Positions 35,335 through 43,398 of a DNA stretch of 48,875 nt are shown here, piece by piece. This stretch comes from an uncultured Eubacterium sp. (GTDB lineage: Bacteria > Bacillota > Clostridia > Lachnospirales > Lachnospiraceae). The stretch covers positions 1-48,875 of the forward strand of contig URGC01000002.1 in NCBI GenBank assembly GCA_900547255.1, read 5' to 3'. The number at the start of each line of letters is the position of its first letter. The first letter of the stretch is position 1. A program made the translations under genes and the position numbers. The notes under the pieces are model-generated. The model did no database searches. It worked only from the letters and a program-made list of their open reading frames with translations, and was not told the DNA's origin.

Positions 35335-37119
35335 CTACACATTTCTTGTTGCCTGAATAAGCCAGTCAAGCTTCTCACCCTCAAAATATGGTGTAAGTTT
35401 CTGTCTTACCCATGCATGATATTCATTAAGAGCCGCTTTTTCCCTGTCATCAAGAATACTTACATCAACAGCATCAAGGTCAATTGGCGCACATGTAAGC
35501 GTTCTGAATTTAAGCCATGTTCCGTACTCATTCTCATAATCTTTTTCAGCTATAATCTCGTTCTCAATTCTGATGCCGTACTCACCCTCGATATACACGC
35601 CAGGCTCGTTAGATGTCACCATCCCCGGCTCAATCACGCATAGGTCATTCTTACCTATCACATGCTTCCATCTGAACCCATTAGGTGCTTCGTGAACATT
35701 AAGCAGATACCCTATTCCATGTCCTGTTCCGCATCTGTAGTCAATGCCTTCCTCCCACAGCGGGCCTCTTGCAAGCATATCAAGATTATAGCCTGTGCAG
35801 CCGGCAAGGAAATGTGCTTTGGTAAGTCTTAACATTCCTTTTAATGTAAGTGTAAAATGATGTATTTGGCTTTCAGTAAGTTTTCCAAGCACAATTGTTC
35901 TGGTCACATCTGTAGTGCCTCTCATATACTGTCCGCCTGAATCTACCAAAAGCATTCCCTCTTTCATAAGGACAGCACTGTCATCTCCTGCGTGGTAATG
36001 CATCATCGCAGCATTCGCACCGTATGCACTTATAGTATCAAAACTTGGCTCTAAAAAGTCCGGAATACGGGCACGCAGTCCATCCAGATATTCTGCCGCA
36101 CCAGCCTCTGTAATCGTCTCACCTGCGGCAACATTTTTCTTAACCCAGTATATAAATTCAGTAAGTGCCGCGCCATCATCAATATGGACATCTGTGAGAT
36201 TTTTAATCTCTGTGTCGTTCTTAACAGCCTTCATTCCGACAACCGGATTCTGTCTTTCCACTATAACCGCACCGGCACTTTCTAACTGCATATATATTGC
36301 AAGATTAACTCTTTTGGCATCAACGAGTATCTTCTTTCCTCCAAGATTATTAATATCCTCATAGATACTGTCATATGGGCACACCTTAACTGCTTCTTTT
36401 GTGAACCTGTCTTTGACATCCTGTGGCAGACGCTTCTCATCAATGTAGATGTATGCATCATCATGTGTTATGAATGCATACGACATGACAACTGGATTAC
36501 ATTTAACGTCACGTCCTCTTATATTAAACAGCCAGCATATATCGTCAAGCGTAGCTATAATATGTCCGTATTCATCTTTCATATTATCTCTTAGCTTATT
36601 TAGCTTATCATTGCTGCTCTGTCCGAATTCTGCATTAAATACATCTGTTGATGGGAATGCAGGTCTGTCAGTCCAGATAACCTCTATCGGGTTAAAATTG
36701 CACTTTATATGTGCCCCCTTGCGCTCTAACCTATCTTTTAAATCCATTCCAAGGACGCCTGAAACCATTCTGCCATCCACGCCAAGAAGTCCGTTGTCAG
36801 GCACTTCTGCCTCAACATAATCCTCTAATTCAGGAACGCCTTTGCATCCCATCTCCATAAGCTTAATAGTTGTTCCCTCAAGCTGTTTTTTTGCCTGGAC
36901 AAAATATCGTCCATCTGTAAATAAAGCCGCTGTATCTTTAGTTATCACAAGAGTTCCTGCCGAGCCTGTAAAGCCAGACAGGAATTCTCTTTCATTAAAA
37001 TAATCGCCTGTATACTCAGACATATGGTAATCATTAGTGCAGACCATGTACACATCCACACAATCTTTATCCATAAGTTCCCTTACTTTTTCAAGTCTAT
37101 GCAAAATGTCTTCTTTCAT
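35335..37119 (-). CDS. pepP: Aminopeptidase P-type metallopeptidase (M24B, long form)
   Basis: A cytosolic Xaa-Pro aminopeptidase that removes N-terminal residues before proline. The 594-residue protein is the long, three-domain eukaryotic-like form, with two creatinase-type N domains (about 1-310) and the pita-bread catalytic domain (about 315-530). All five metal ligands are present: D393, D404, H467, E505 and E519. A short C-terminal domain follows. The start ATG overlaps the sigK stop (ATGA) behind GAGGAC, so translation is coupled. Confidence 0.94.
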   Translation of the reverse strand: MKEDILHRLEKVRELMDKDCVDVYMVCTNDYHMSEYTGDYFNEREFLSGFTGSAGTLVITKDTAALFTDGRYFVQAKKQLEGTTIKLMEMGCKGVPELEDYVEAEVPDNGLLGVDGRMVSGVLGMDLKDRLERKGAHIKCNFNPIEVIWTDRPAFPSTDVFNAEFGQSSNDKLNKLRDNMKDEYGHIIATLDDICWLFNIRGRDVKCNPVVMSYAFITHDDAYIYIDEKRLPQDVKDRFTKEAVKVCPYDSIYEDINNLGGKKILVDAKRVNLAIYMQLESAGAVIVERQNPVVGMKAVKNDTEIKNLTDVHIDDGAALTEFIYWVKKNVAAGETITEAGAAEYLDGLRARIPDFLEPSFDTISAYGANAAMMHYHAGDDSAVLMKEGMLLVDSGGQYMRGTTDVTRTIVLGKLTESQIHHFTLTLKGMLRLTKAHFLAGCTGYNLDMLARGPLWEEGIDYRCGTGHGIGYLLNVHEAPNGFRWKHVIGKNDLCVIEPGMVTSNEPGVYIEGEYGIRIENEIIAEKDYENEYGTWLKFRTLTCAPIDLDAVDVSILDDREKAALNEYHAWVRQKLTPYFEGEKLDWLIQATRNV

Positions 37120-37748
37120 AATCCATTGTCCTCTAATACTTTTTTTAGTTTTTCGAGAGATTTTTTCTCTATTCTGCTGACATAGCTTCTGCTTATCCCA
37201 AGATTATCAGCTATCTGGCTCTGCGTAAGCTCTTCATTGCCCATAAGCCCGAATCTGTGCCTTATAATATAAGCCTCTCTTTCGCTAAGCACACTGTCAA
37301 TGCTCTTCTCGATAACATCTACCCTTTGATTAAAAACCATATCCGCAACAATGTCAACAGGTTCACAGCTTACTGTCTCTATTATGCTTATCTCATTGCC
37401 CTCTTTATCCTTGCCGACCGGCTCATACAGCGAAACCTCTCTGGATGTCTTTCTCTCAGCGCGAAGCATCATAAGCAGTTCGTTATCTATACATTTGGCT
37501 GCATACGTAGCAAGCCTTATGCCCTTGTCTGGGTTAAATGAATTGATAGCCTTTATAAGACCTATTGTACCAACAGAAATCAAGTCTGAGATATCTCTTT
37601 CTGGCACAGAATATTTCTTTGTCATATGTGCAACCAGACGCATATTCTTCTCAATCAGAATATTTTTTGCATTCATATCTCCATCGTGATAAGCCCTAAG
37701 CATCTGCTGCTCTTCATCCTGCGTTAATGGCTTTGCAAAACTTTTCAA
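37116..37748 (-). CDS. sigK: SigK/SigE-type RNA polymerase sigma factor without pro-sequence
   Basis: A sigma-70 family factor of 210 residues most like the mother-cell sporulation factor SigK. Region 2 shows NMRLVAHMTKKY and DLISVGTIGLIKAINSF. The linker DKEGNEISIIE is typical of SigK and SigE. Region 4 is SQIADNLGISRSYVSRIEKK. The protein begins where mature SigK begins; the roughly 20-residue membrane pro-sequence of B. subtilis is absent, as in Clostridioides difficile. The start is a TTG at 37748, eight bases after GGGGTG. That site lies inside the hairpin that ends the upstream operon. It is translationally coupled to pepP. It may serve sporulation or an adapted role. Confidence 0.88.
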   Translation of the reverse strand: MKSFAKPLTQDEEQQMLRAYHDGDMNAKNILIEKNMRLVAHMTKKYSVPERDISDLISVGTIGLIKAINSFNPDKGIRLATYAAKCIDNELLMMLRAERKTSREVSLYEPVGKDKEGNEISIIETVSCEPVDIVADMVFNQRVDVIEKSIDSVLSEREAYIIRHRFGLMGNEELTQSQIADNLGISRSYVSRIEKKSLEKLKKVLEDNGL

Positions 37749-37750
37749 AG

Positions 37751-37803
37751 AAAAAGCACCCCAGACACATATTTTATATATATTATGTGCCAGAGTGCTT
37801 TTT
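37751..37803 (-). terminator. Interrupted hairpin between trhP and sigK
   Basis: Outer arms AAAAAGCAC/GTGCTTTTT (9 bp) and inner arms CACAT/ATGTG (5 bp) form a long interrupted stem, followed by TTTTTCTTTG on the minus strand. The 3' arm contains GGGGTG, the ribosome binding site of sigK. Confidence 0.65.
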
Positions 37804-37822
37804 ATTGCTTTTCCAATAGCTG

Positions 37823-39070
37823 TTATTCTTCTTTTCTTCTTAATATATCAAACTCGTCCAGCTCCACGCCTAAGTCAATAAACAGCTTCTGCTTAGGATG
37901 TGGTGCGCTCTCCATGTCTGTTCCGTTCTCGTCTGTTATGCGCTTGACTGTGACAGTTAAGTTGCTTCCATCAGGCTTCATAACTTCTATCTGCTCGCCC
38001 ACAGAGAACTTGTTACGCTGCTCAATACTGTACAGTCCCTGCTCATTCTTAGCACCCACTATGCCAAGATATGTGTATTCTTTAACATATGTGTTAGTGT
38101 CATATATCTGTGTATTCTCATTAGGCTTGCCAAAGAAAAATCCAGTTGTGTACTGTCTGTATGTGCATTTGCTGATTTCTGACTTATAGAATGGTATTCT
38201 TGACTTGTAAAGCTCAGGATCCTGTAAGAACTCATCTATAGCAAGTCCATATGTTCTCGCAACTGTGGCAACATACAGAGCTGTCTTCATTCTTCCTTCT
38301 ATCTTAAAGCTGTCAATACCAGCATCTAACATCTCTGGAATATGCTCTATCATGCACAGATCCTTGGAATTGAATATATATGTTCCTCTCTCATTCTCAT
38401 AGACAGGCATATATTCTCCAGGTCTCTGCTCTTCTACAACAGAATACTTCCATCTGCATGGATGGGTACACTCTCCCCTGTTAGCATCTCTTCCAGCCAT
38501 AAAGCTGCTGAGAAGACATCTTCCAGAATATGATATGCACATTGCGCCATGCATGAATGACTCAATCTCCATCTCGTATGGGATATGCTCTCTTATCTCT
38601 TTAATTTCTTTAAGAGAAAGCTCTCTTGCAGAGACAACTCTTGTTGCTCCCTGCTTCCACCAGAACTGGTATGTCATGTAATTAGTATTGTTAGCCTGTG
38701 TGCTTATATGGATATCAACCTCTGGCCATACTTCCTTTGCAATTGTAAACATTCCAGGGTCAGATATAATAAGTGCGTCAGGGCCTACTTCCTTTAATTC
38801 CTCAAAATACTGTCTTGCACCATCTAAATCATAATTATGCGCAAGTATATTAGCTGTTACATACACTTTACAGCCTCTTGCATGGGCGAATTCTATTCCC
38901 TCTTTCATGTCCTCAAGTGAGAAATTCTTTGCCTTCGCTCTCAGTCCAAATGCTTCACCACCGATATATACGGCATCTGCGCCATACATTACAGCTACCT
39001 TTAAAACCTCAAGATTACTTGCAGGTATAAGTAATTCAAGCGTTCTGCCATTATATACTCTCTTACCCAT
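37823..39070 (-). CDS. trhP: U32 peptidase-family tRNA hydroxylation protein (TrhP)
   Basis: The U32 family member next to trmR corresponds to B. subtilis YrrO and E. coli YegQ (TrhP), which with prephenate and iron-sulfur chemistry make 5-hydroxyuridine at the wobble base U34 of tRNA. The 415-residue protein shows AVYIGGEAFGLRAKAKNFS, the signature ESFMHGAMCISYSGRCLLSS and the conserved cysteines in NRGECTHPCRWKY. A C-terminal beta domain follows. The start overlaps the trmR stop (TAATG). Older databases call it a collagenase or protease; the tRNA role is inferred from family and neighbour. Confidence 0.9.
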   Translation of the reverse strand: MGKRVYNGRTLELLIPASNLEVLKVAVMYGADAVYIGGEAFGLRAKAKNFSLEDMKEGIEFAHARGCKVYVTANILAHNYDLDGARQYFEELKEVGPDALIISDPGMFTIAKEVWPEVDIHISTQANNTNYMTYQFWWKQGATRVVSARELSLKEIKEIREHIPYEMEIESFMHGAMCISYSGRCLLSSFMAGRDANRGECTHPCRWKYSVVEEQRPGEYMPVYENERGTYIFNSKDLCMIEHIPEMLDAGIDSFKIEGRMKTALYVATVARTYGLAIDEFLQDPELYKSRIPFYKSEISKCTYRQYTTGFFFGKPNENTQIYDTNTYVKEYTYLGIVGAKNEQGLYSIEQRNKFSVGEQIEVMKPDGSNLTVTVKRITDENGTDMESAPHPKQKLFIDLGVELDEFDILRRKEE

Positions 39071-39726
39071 TATTTATCCAACCTTTCCTTCTTAACACTC
39101 AATGTTATTCCATCACCTACCGGTACAACCGAAGTAACCAGTCCCTCTTCATGTGTGAGAAGATATATATACTCTCTCATCCTCTCATGTATTGTTCTGT
39201 TACGTCTTGTAACACCATATTTGGACTGGACAATCTCGCCCTCCTGAAGGACATTATCAGATATCAGAAGTCCTCCATCTGACAACAGCCTGTATATATG
39301 AGGATAGTAATTAATATACTGCCCCTTGGCTGCATCCATAAATATAAAGTCAAAGCTTCCAGTCATATCCTGTAACACTTCAAGCGCATCACCCTCTATA
39401 AGTGTTATCTTATCTTCCTTACCCGCTCTCTTAAAATTCTGTCTTGCGACAGGGATTCTCTTATCATAATTCTCTATAGTCGTAATATGGCAGTCCTGCG
39501 GCATATTCTCACTCATAAGAATAGATGAGTAACCTACTGCGGTGCCGACCTCTAATATATTGTGCGGCATCTTTAGTGCAAGAAGCACTTTAAGCAGATT
39601 TCCCATCTCTTTTCTTATAATTGGAACATCAGCAGCAAGTGCCTCACGTTCAATCTCATCACATATTGAAGAATTGCCCGTATCCAGAGAATTAATGTAT
39701 GAAACAATTCTTGGATCTACAATCAT
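39070..39726 (-). CDS. trmR: tRNA 5-hydroxyuridine methyltransferase TrmR
   Basis: A class I SAM-dependent O-methyltransferase of 218 residues in the position of B. subtilis yrrM (TrmR), which converts 5-hydroxyuridine to 5-methoxyuridine at tRNA position 34. The SAM-binding motif EVGTAVGYSSILMSE, the acidic residue in TTIENYD and the metal-site stretch FIFMDAAKGQYINYYP are present, as in the COMT-like metal-dependent group. Directly downstream is the trhP gene that makes its substrate. The start follows GAGGAGTAAAAG. Confidence 0.92.
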   Translation of the reverse strand: MIVDPRIVSYINSLDTGNSSICDEIEREALAADVPIIRKEMGNLLKVLLALKMPHNILEVGTAVGYSSILMSENMPQDCHITTIENYDKRIPVARQNFKRAGKEDKITLIEGDALEVLQDMTGSFDFIFMDAAKGQYINYYPHIYRLLSDGGLLISDNVLQEGEIVQSKYGVTRRNRTIHERMREYIYLLTHEEGLVTSVVPVGDGITLSVKKERLDK

Positions 39727-39729
39727 CTT

Positions 39730-40104
39730 TTACTCCTCAGCAGTGGTCTTACACATTATCTCAAACATCTCCGATGGTTTCATCGATGTATCAAGCTCAT
39801 ATGTCCCTGCCTGAAATTTATCTTTGTAATCTGACAGAACAATCTGCAGATAAGCTATAGTCTCATCTTTAACAAGACCTTTGTTATAGAGTATCTTAGC
39901 TATACTCTTAGATGTATCACTGGCTGTAACTGTCACAGAAACCTCTCTTGCATCCGCCTGTGTAGTAACAGCCTCCTCATTGAATATATTATGTCCAAAT
40001 GAATACGCCTTGTTACCTGCTGTGAATATAAGATACACACCAGCAAGAATAATCACAGCATTAAGAGTTATCGATATGATAAGCCTTATTGTTTTATTGT
40101 CCAT
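39730..40104 (-). CDS. Short MltG-like membrane protein lacking the catalytic domain
   Basis: A 124-residue protein with one membrane helix (about 7-29) and a small extracytoplasmic domain. The stretch KSIAKILYNKGLVKDETIAY followed by FQAGTYELDTSMKPSEM matches the LysM-like part of the endolytic transglycosylase MltG (YceG, B. subtilis YrrL). The catalytic YceG domain with its active-site glutamate is wholly absent. There is no frame disruption: it ends with a proper stop three bases before trmR. Position between ruvX-DUF1292 and trmR is that of yrrL in B. subtilis. It may be a non-catalytic relative. Confidence 0.75.
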   Translation of the reverse strand: MDNKTIRLIISITLNAVIILAGVYLIFTAGNKAYSFGHNIFNEEAVTTQADAREVSVTVTASDTSKSIAKILYNKGLVKDETIAYLQIVLSDYKDKFQAGTYELDTSMKPSEMFEIMCKTTAEE

Positions 40105-40119
40105 ATATTTTCTCCAATC

Positions 40120-40470
40120 TTAAAACTCATCATGTAAAAAATCCACATCAAAGTCCACAGCACTCACTATATTCATGCATATCTCCTGCACCATTCTGCA
40201 CACACACATCTCTGCACGAAGATAACTCTCAACATATGGCTGCTTCTTGACATCTTTAAAACGTCTTGAAAGATCCTCTGTTGCCGCCATAACATCACCG
40301 GCATCATCGGAATACTGGAAGAAAAAATTCTCCCTTCTGTAATCATCCACAGCTCTCTTGATATCAGGATATCTCTCGATAGTCTCTGCAAGCTGCCTGA
40401 ATTCCCTGTACTCCTCGCTGTCAGTTATAGCCTTCTTTAATTCATCTGTGAGCTCATCTATCTGATTCAT
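40120..40470 (-). CDS. YlbF/YmcA-family protein
   Basis: A 116-residue, all-helical protein of the YlbF/YmcA (DUF964/Com_YlbF) family, with EYREFRQLAETIERYPDIKR typical of the N-terminal half. In B. subtilis YlbF, YmcA and YaaT form a complex that redirects RNase Y and affects competence, sporulation and biofilms. The start is set at the ATG at 40470, six bases after GAGGA; the upstream TTG overlaps that site. It lies 25 bases after RNase J, which fits a link to RNA decay. Confidence 0.8.
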   Translation of the reverse strand: MNQIDELTDELKKAITDSEEYREFRQLAETIERYPDIKRAVDDYRRENFFFQYSDDAGDVMAATEDLSRRFKDVKKQPYVESYLRAEMCVCRMVQEICMNIVSAVDFDVDFLHDEF

Positions 40471-40501
40471 AAACAATCCTCATGCCTTATCTATACCAAT
40501 A

Positions 40502-42172
40502 CTATAAAGTTGCTTCCATTATAATTGGAAGAATAACAGGATTTCTCTTCATCTTCTTCCACAGATATTCTCCTAAATCATCCTTGATAGTATTCTTTAT
40601 CTTGCTCCAGTCTGTGACATTCTTATCCATACAGCCTGATACAGATTCCCATACTACAGACTTAGCCTCATCAAGAAGCTCTTCTGCCTCTCTTACATAT
40701 ACAAAACCTCTTGTTACAATATCAGGTCCTGCTATAAGCTGTCCACTGTACTTTTCAAGTGTAAGGACGACTATGATAATTCCATTCTCTGCAAGATTCT
40801 GTCTGTCTCTAAGTACAATATTACCTACATCGCCTACACCGAGACCATCAACCATGATAGCACCTGTAGGAACCTTGCCTGTTATCTCAGCCTTGTCCTG
40901 ACTTAACTCAATAACATCACCTGACTTGGCAATTATTACATGATCCTTGTCATATCCTAATGACATAACACAGTCCTTCTGACCGCACAGATGTCTGTAC
41001 TCACCATGTACAGGGATTGCATATTTAGGCTTAACAAGTGAATATATAAGCTTAATCTCTTCCTGACATGCATGTCCTGATACATGTGTATCCTGGAAGA
41101 TTACCTTTGCGCCCTTCATACCAAGCTCATTGATAACCTTGGCAACAGACTTCTCATTACCCGGAATTGGTGTTGATGAGAATACAACGCAGTCTCCCGG
41201 CATAATAGATACCTTTCTGTGAAGGTTAGCCGCCATTCTTGACAGCGCAGCCATAGATTCACCCTGGCTTCCTGTTGTTATAAGAACAATCTGGTCAGGA
41301 GTATAATTCTTCATCTGCTCAGTATCTATCAGTGTTCCATCTGGTATGCTAAGATAATTAAGATTCTCAGCAACCTCGATTATATTAACCATGCTTCGTC
41401 CTTCAACGCAGACTTTTCTTCCATATTTGACGGCAGAATTGATAATCTGCTGTACTCTGTCAACATTGGAAGCAAATGTAGCGATGATAAGACGGCTGTT
41501 CTTGTTATCAGCAAATATCTTATCAAATGTAGCACCAACCGTACTCTCTGACATGGTAAATCCCTGTCTTAAAGCATTAGTACTATCACACATAAGTGCA
41601 AGAACGCCCTTCTTTCCAAGCTCTCCTAATCTCTGTAAATCAATAGGGTCGCCATATACAGGTGTGTAATCTACCTTAAAATCACCTGTATGGATAATTG
41701 TTCCTGCTGGTGTAAATATAGCTAAAGCTGCAGCATCAGCTATACTGTGGTTAGTTCTTATGAACTCAACTCTCATGCAGCCAAGGTTGATAGACTGTCC
41801 ATAGCTTACAACCTTTCTCTTGACTGACTTAGTAAGATTGTGCTCCTTAAGCTTGGAGTCAATAAGACCCATTGTAAGCTTAGTCGCATATATAGGCGCA
41901 TTAACCTCCTTGATAACATAAGGAATAGCTCCTATATGATCCTCATGACCATGGGTAATGACGAATCCCTTGACCTTATCTATATTCTCCTTAAGATAAG
42001 TTACATCTGGAATTACAAGGTCAATTCCTAACATCTCCTCTTCTGGAAATGACAGACCACAGTCAATGACTACAATACTGTCATTGCACTCAATGGCAGT
42101 AATGTTCATTCCTATCTGTTCAAGACCACCAAGTGGTATAATCTTGACAGAACCTGTTAATTCTTTCTTCAT
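40502..42172 (-). CDS. rnjA: Ribonuclease J
   Basis: RNase J has 5'-to-3' exonuclease and endonuclease activity and is a main RNA-decay enzyme of Firmicutes. The 556-residue protein has the metallo-beta-lactamase motif HGHEDHIGA (H74, H76, D78, H79), the beta-CASP motifs including GDCVVFSSTPIPGNE and DTHVSGHACQEE, and SLVKPKYAIPVHGEYRHL. The C-terminal domain (about 450-556) is complete. The start follows TGAGGTGTTGA. J1 and J2 cannot be separated with confidence, so the symbol is a family-level choice. Confidence 0.95.
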   Translation of the reverse strand: MKKELTGSVKIIPLGGLEQIGMNITAIECNDSIVVIDCGLSFPEEEMLGIDLVIPDVTYLKENIDKVKGFVITHGHEDHIGAIPYVIKEVNAPIYATKLTMGLIDSKLKEHNLTKSVKRKVVSYGQSINLGCMRVEFIRTNHSIADAAALAIFTPAGTIIHTGDFKVDYTPVYGDPIDLQRLGELGKKGVLALMCDSTNALRQGFTMSESTVGATFDKIFADNKNSRLIIATFASNVDRVQQIINSAVKYGRKVCVEGRSMVNIIEVAENLNYLSIPDGTLIDTEQMKNYTPDQIVLITTGSQGESMAALSRMAANLHRKVSIMPGDCVVFSSTPIPGNEKSVAKVINELGMKGAKVIFQDTHVSGHACQEEIKLIYSLVKPKYAIPVHGEYRHLCGQKDCVMSLGYDKDHVIIAKSGDVIELSQDKAEITGKVPTGAIMVDGLGVGDVGNIVLRDRQNLAENGIIIVVLTLEKYSGQLIAGPDIVTRGFVYVREAEELLDEAKSVVWESVSGCMDKNVTDWSKIKNTIKDDLGEYLWKKMKRNPVILPIIMEATL

Positions 42173-42218
42173 TCAACACCTCATTAAAAAAATATATAAA
42201 TACAGCACCAACTGGCTG

Positions 42219-42476
42219 TTAAGCTTCTTCATCCTCTAACAATTCTTCAAATATCTTAAATACACTCTCAAGCTCATTATCATCCTCTACGAATTCATAC
42301 GCAGCTTCGCTTGACTCCTGTGAAGACACATCCTTAAGTATGTAACACTCTGCTTCATCGTCATCTGAATCTGATACTAAAAGATAGTTCATGCCATTGA
42401 CTCTTGTCTCTTCTATTACATAGAATTTAACCTTCTCATTATCATCAGTCATAAATTCTAACTGTTCCATACACAT
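42219..42476 (-). CDS. DUF1292 family protein (YrzB-like)
   Basis: A small acidic protein of about 85 residues with the DUF1292 pattern KFYVIEETRVNGMNYLLVSD followed by EAECYILKD and an Asp/Glu-rich end. The function is unknown. The position right after ruvX is conserved with B. subtilis yrzB and supports the call. The start is uncertain: ATG at 42476 is four bases after AAAGG and ATG at 42470 is ten bases after it. Confidence 0.88.
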   Translation of the reverse strand: MCMEQLEFMTDDNEKVKFYVIEETRVNGMNYLLVSDSDDDEAECYILKDVSSQESSEAAYEFVEDDNELESVFKIFEELLEDEEA

Positions 42477-42501
42477 ATAACCTTTCAATATATATTGCTA
42501 A

Positions 42502-42939
42502 TTATTTGTCCGCTGACGTATTGCTCTTATAATCCAGATATCCCTGCAGGATAAATACAGCCGCAATCTTATCAATCACAGCCTTTCTGTTCTCTCTTCT
42601 TACGCCGCTTTCTATCAGTACGTTCTCTGCTGATACAGTACTTAATCTCTCATCCCACATAACCACTGGAAGTCCTGTTCTTCTCTCAAGCTTATCAGCA
42701 AATTCCTGGCAAGCCTCTGCACGCTCTCCCAATGTATTATTCATGTTCTTAGGCAGTCCTACAACAATCTCCTCAACTCCGTATTCGTCGATAAGCTCCT
42801 CTATTCTTGCAAGAGTCTGTCTTAACTTATTCTCCTCTTTACGTGTTATAGTCTCCACGCCCTGTGCTGTTATACCAAGGGCATCGCTCACTGCAACGCC
42901 AACTGTCTTAGTACCATAATCCAATCCAATTATTCTCAT
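42502..42939 (-). CDS. ruvX: RuvX/YqgF family Holliday-junction resolvase-like nuclease
   Basis: A 145-residue RNase H-fold protein with IGLDYGTKTVGVAVSD (D7), the VVGLPKNMNN motif and WDERLSTVSAENVLIE, all diagnostic for RuvX (YqgF, B. subtilis YrrK). Members act in 16S rRNA end maturation and have been proposed as junction resolvases. It lies between ireB and the DUF1292 gene as in most Firmicutes. Confidence 0.95.
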   Translation of the reverse strand: MRIIGLDYGTKTVGVAVSDALGITAQGVETITRKEENKLRQTLARIEELIDEYGVEEIVVGLPKNMNNTLGERAEACQEFADKLERRTGLPVVMWDERLSTVSAENVLIESGVRRENRKAVIDKIAAVFILQGYLDYKSNTSADK

Positions 42940-42962
42940 AAATCACAATATTATTCACTAAA

Positions 42963-43217
42963 TTAAAGACCCTTGGCATCGATAAAATAGCGAATAACCT
43001 CCTCAACAAGCTCATCACGTTCTACTTTCATAATAAGACTTCTTGCGTTATTATGACTTGTAATATATGTTGGATCTCCTGACATAATATATCCTACAAT
43101 TTGATTGACAGGATTGTATCCTTTTTCTTTTAAAGCCAGATATACCTGTTCAAGAATTCCCTCAACAGAAATTGTCTTCTCTGGCTGTTTAAAAAACTGT
43201 GTACTATTATCTACCAT
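42963..43217 (-). CDS. ireB: IreB family regulatory phosphoprotein
   Basis: An 84-residue protein of the IreB (UPF0297, B. subtilis YrzL) family. The signature VNQIVGYIMSGDPTYITSHN and NARSLIMKVERDELVEEVIR are clear. In Enterococcus IreB is phosphorylated by the PASTA kinase IreK and lowers cephalosporin resistance. I start it at the ATG at 43217 behind GTGAGGAAGTT; the longer in-frame GTG start lacks a site. It is first in the ruvX cluster. Confidence 0.93.
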   Translation of the reverse strand: MVDNSTQFFKQPEKTISVEGILEQVYLALKEKGYNPVNQIVGYIMSGDPTYITSHNNARSLIMKVERDELVEEVIRYFIDAKGL

Positions 43218-43267
43218 AACTTCCTCACTTTCGTGTCTTACATCACGCACTTTTTTGTATACCTAAT

Positions 43268-43273
43268 TATAAT
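43268..43273 (-). promoter_or_regulatory. Candidate -10 of the ireB-ruvX operon
   Basis: A minus-strand TATAAT lies about 50 bases before ireB, after the terminator of the DUF4956 gene, with a TATATT preceded by TGG just upstream. No convincing -35 was found, so the exact start is open. Confidence 0.35.
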
Positions 43274-43326
43274 ATACCAAAAGCAAGTACAAAACAAGTA
43301 AAACCAGTATATTTCGTGTAAAAAAA

Positions 43327-43356
43327 CAGCCGGTACACGCTAAAATGTACCGGCTG
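43327..43356 (-). terminator. Strong intrinsic terminator after the DUF4956 gene
   Basis: A perfect 11-bp GC-rich stem (arms 43327-43337 and 43346-43356, 8-base loop) is followed on the minus strand by TTTTTTT. Confidence 0.9.
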
Positions 43357-43398
43357 GCTATATGCACATATATCAGATCAGCGCATCTATAAACAGAT

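Noticed and set aside
37749..37845. An in-frame open extension upstream of sigK that could encode a pro-sequence.
   Set aside because: The frame stays open for about 30 codons and includes some hydrophobic residues, but it has no ATG, GTG or TTG and runs through the terminator hairpin and the end of trhP.
42173..42218. A small hairpin (ACAGC/GCTGT with bulge) between RNase J and the DUF1292 gene as a terminator.
   Set aside because: Only five to six pairs with a bulge, and the T-rich stretch is ten bases away; too weak to call.
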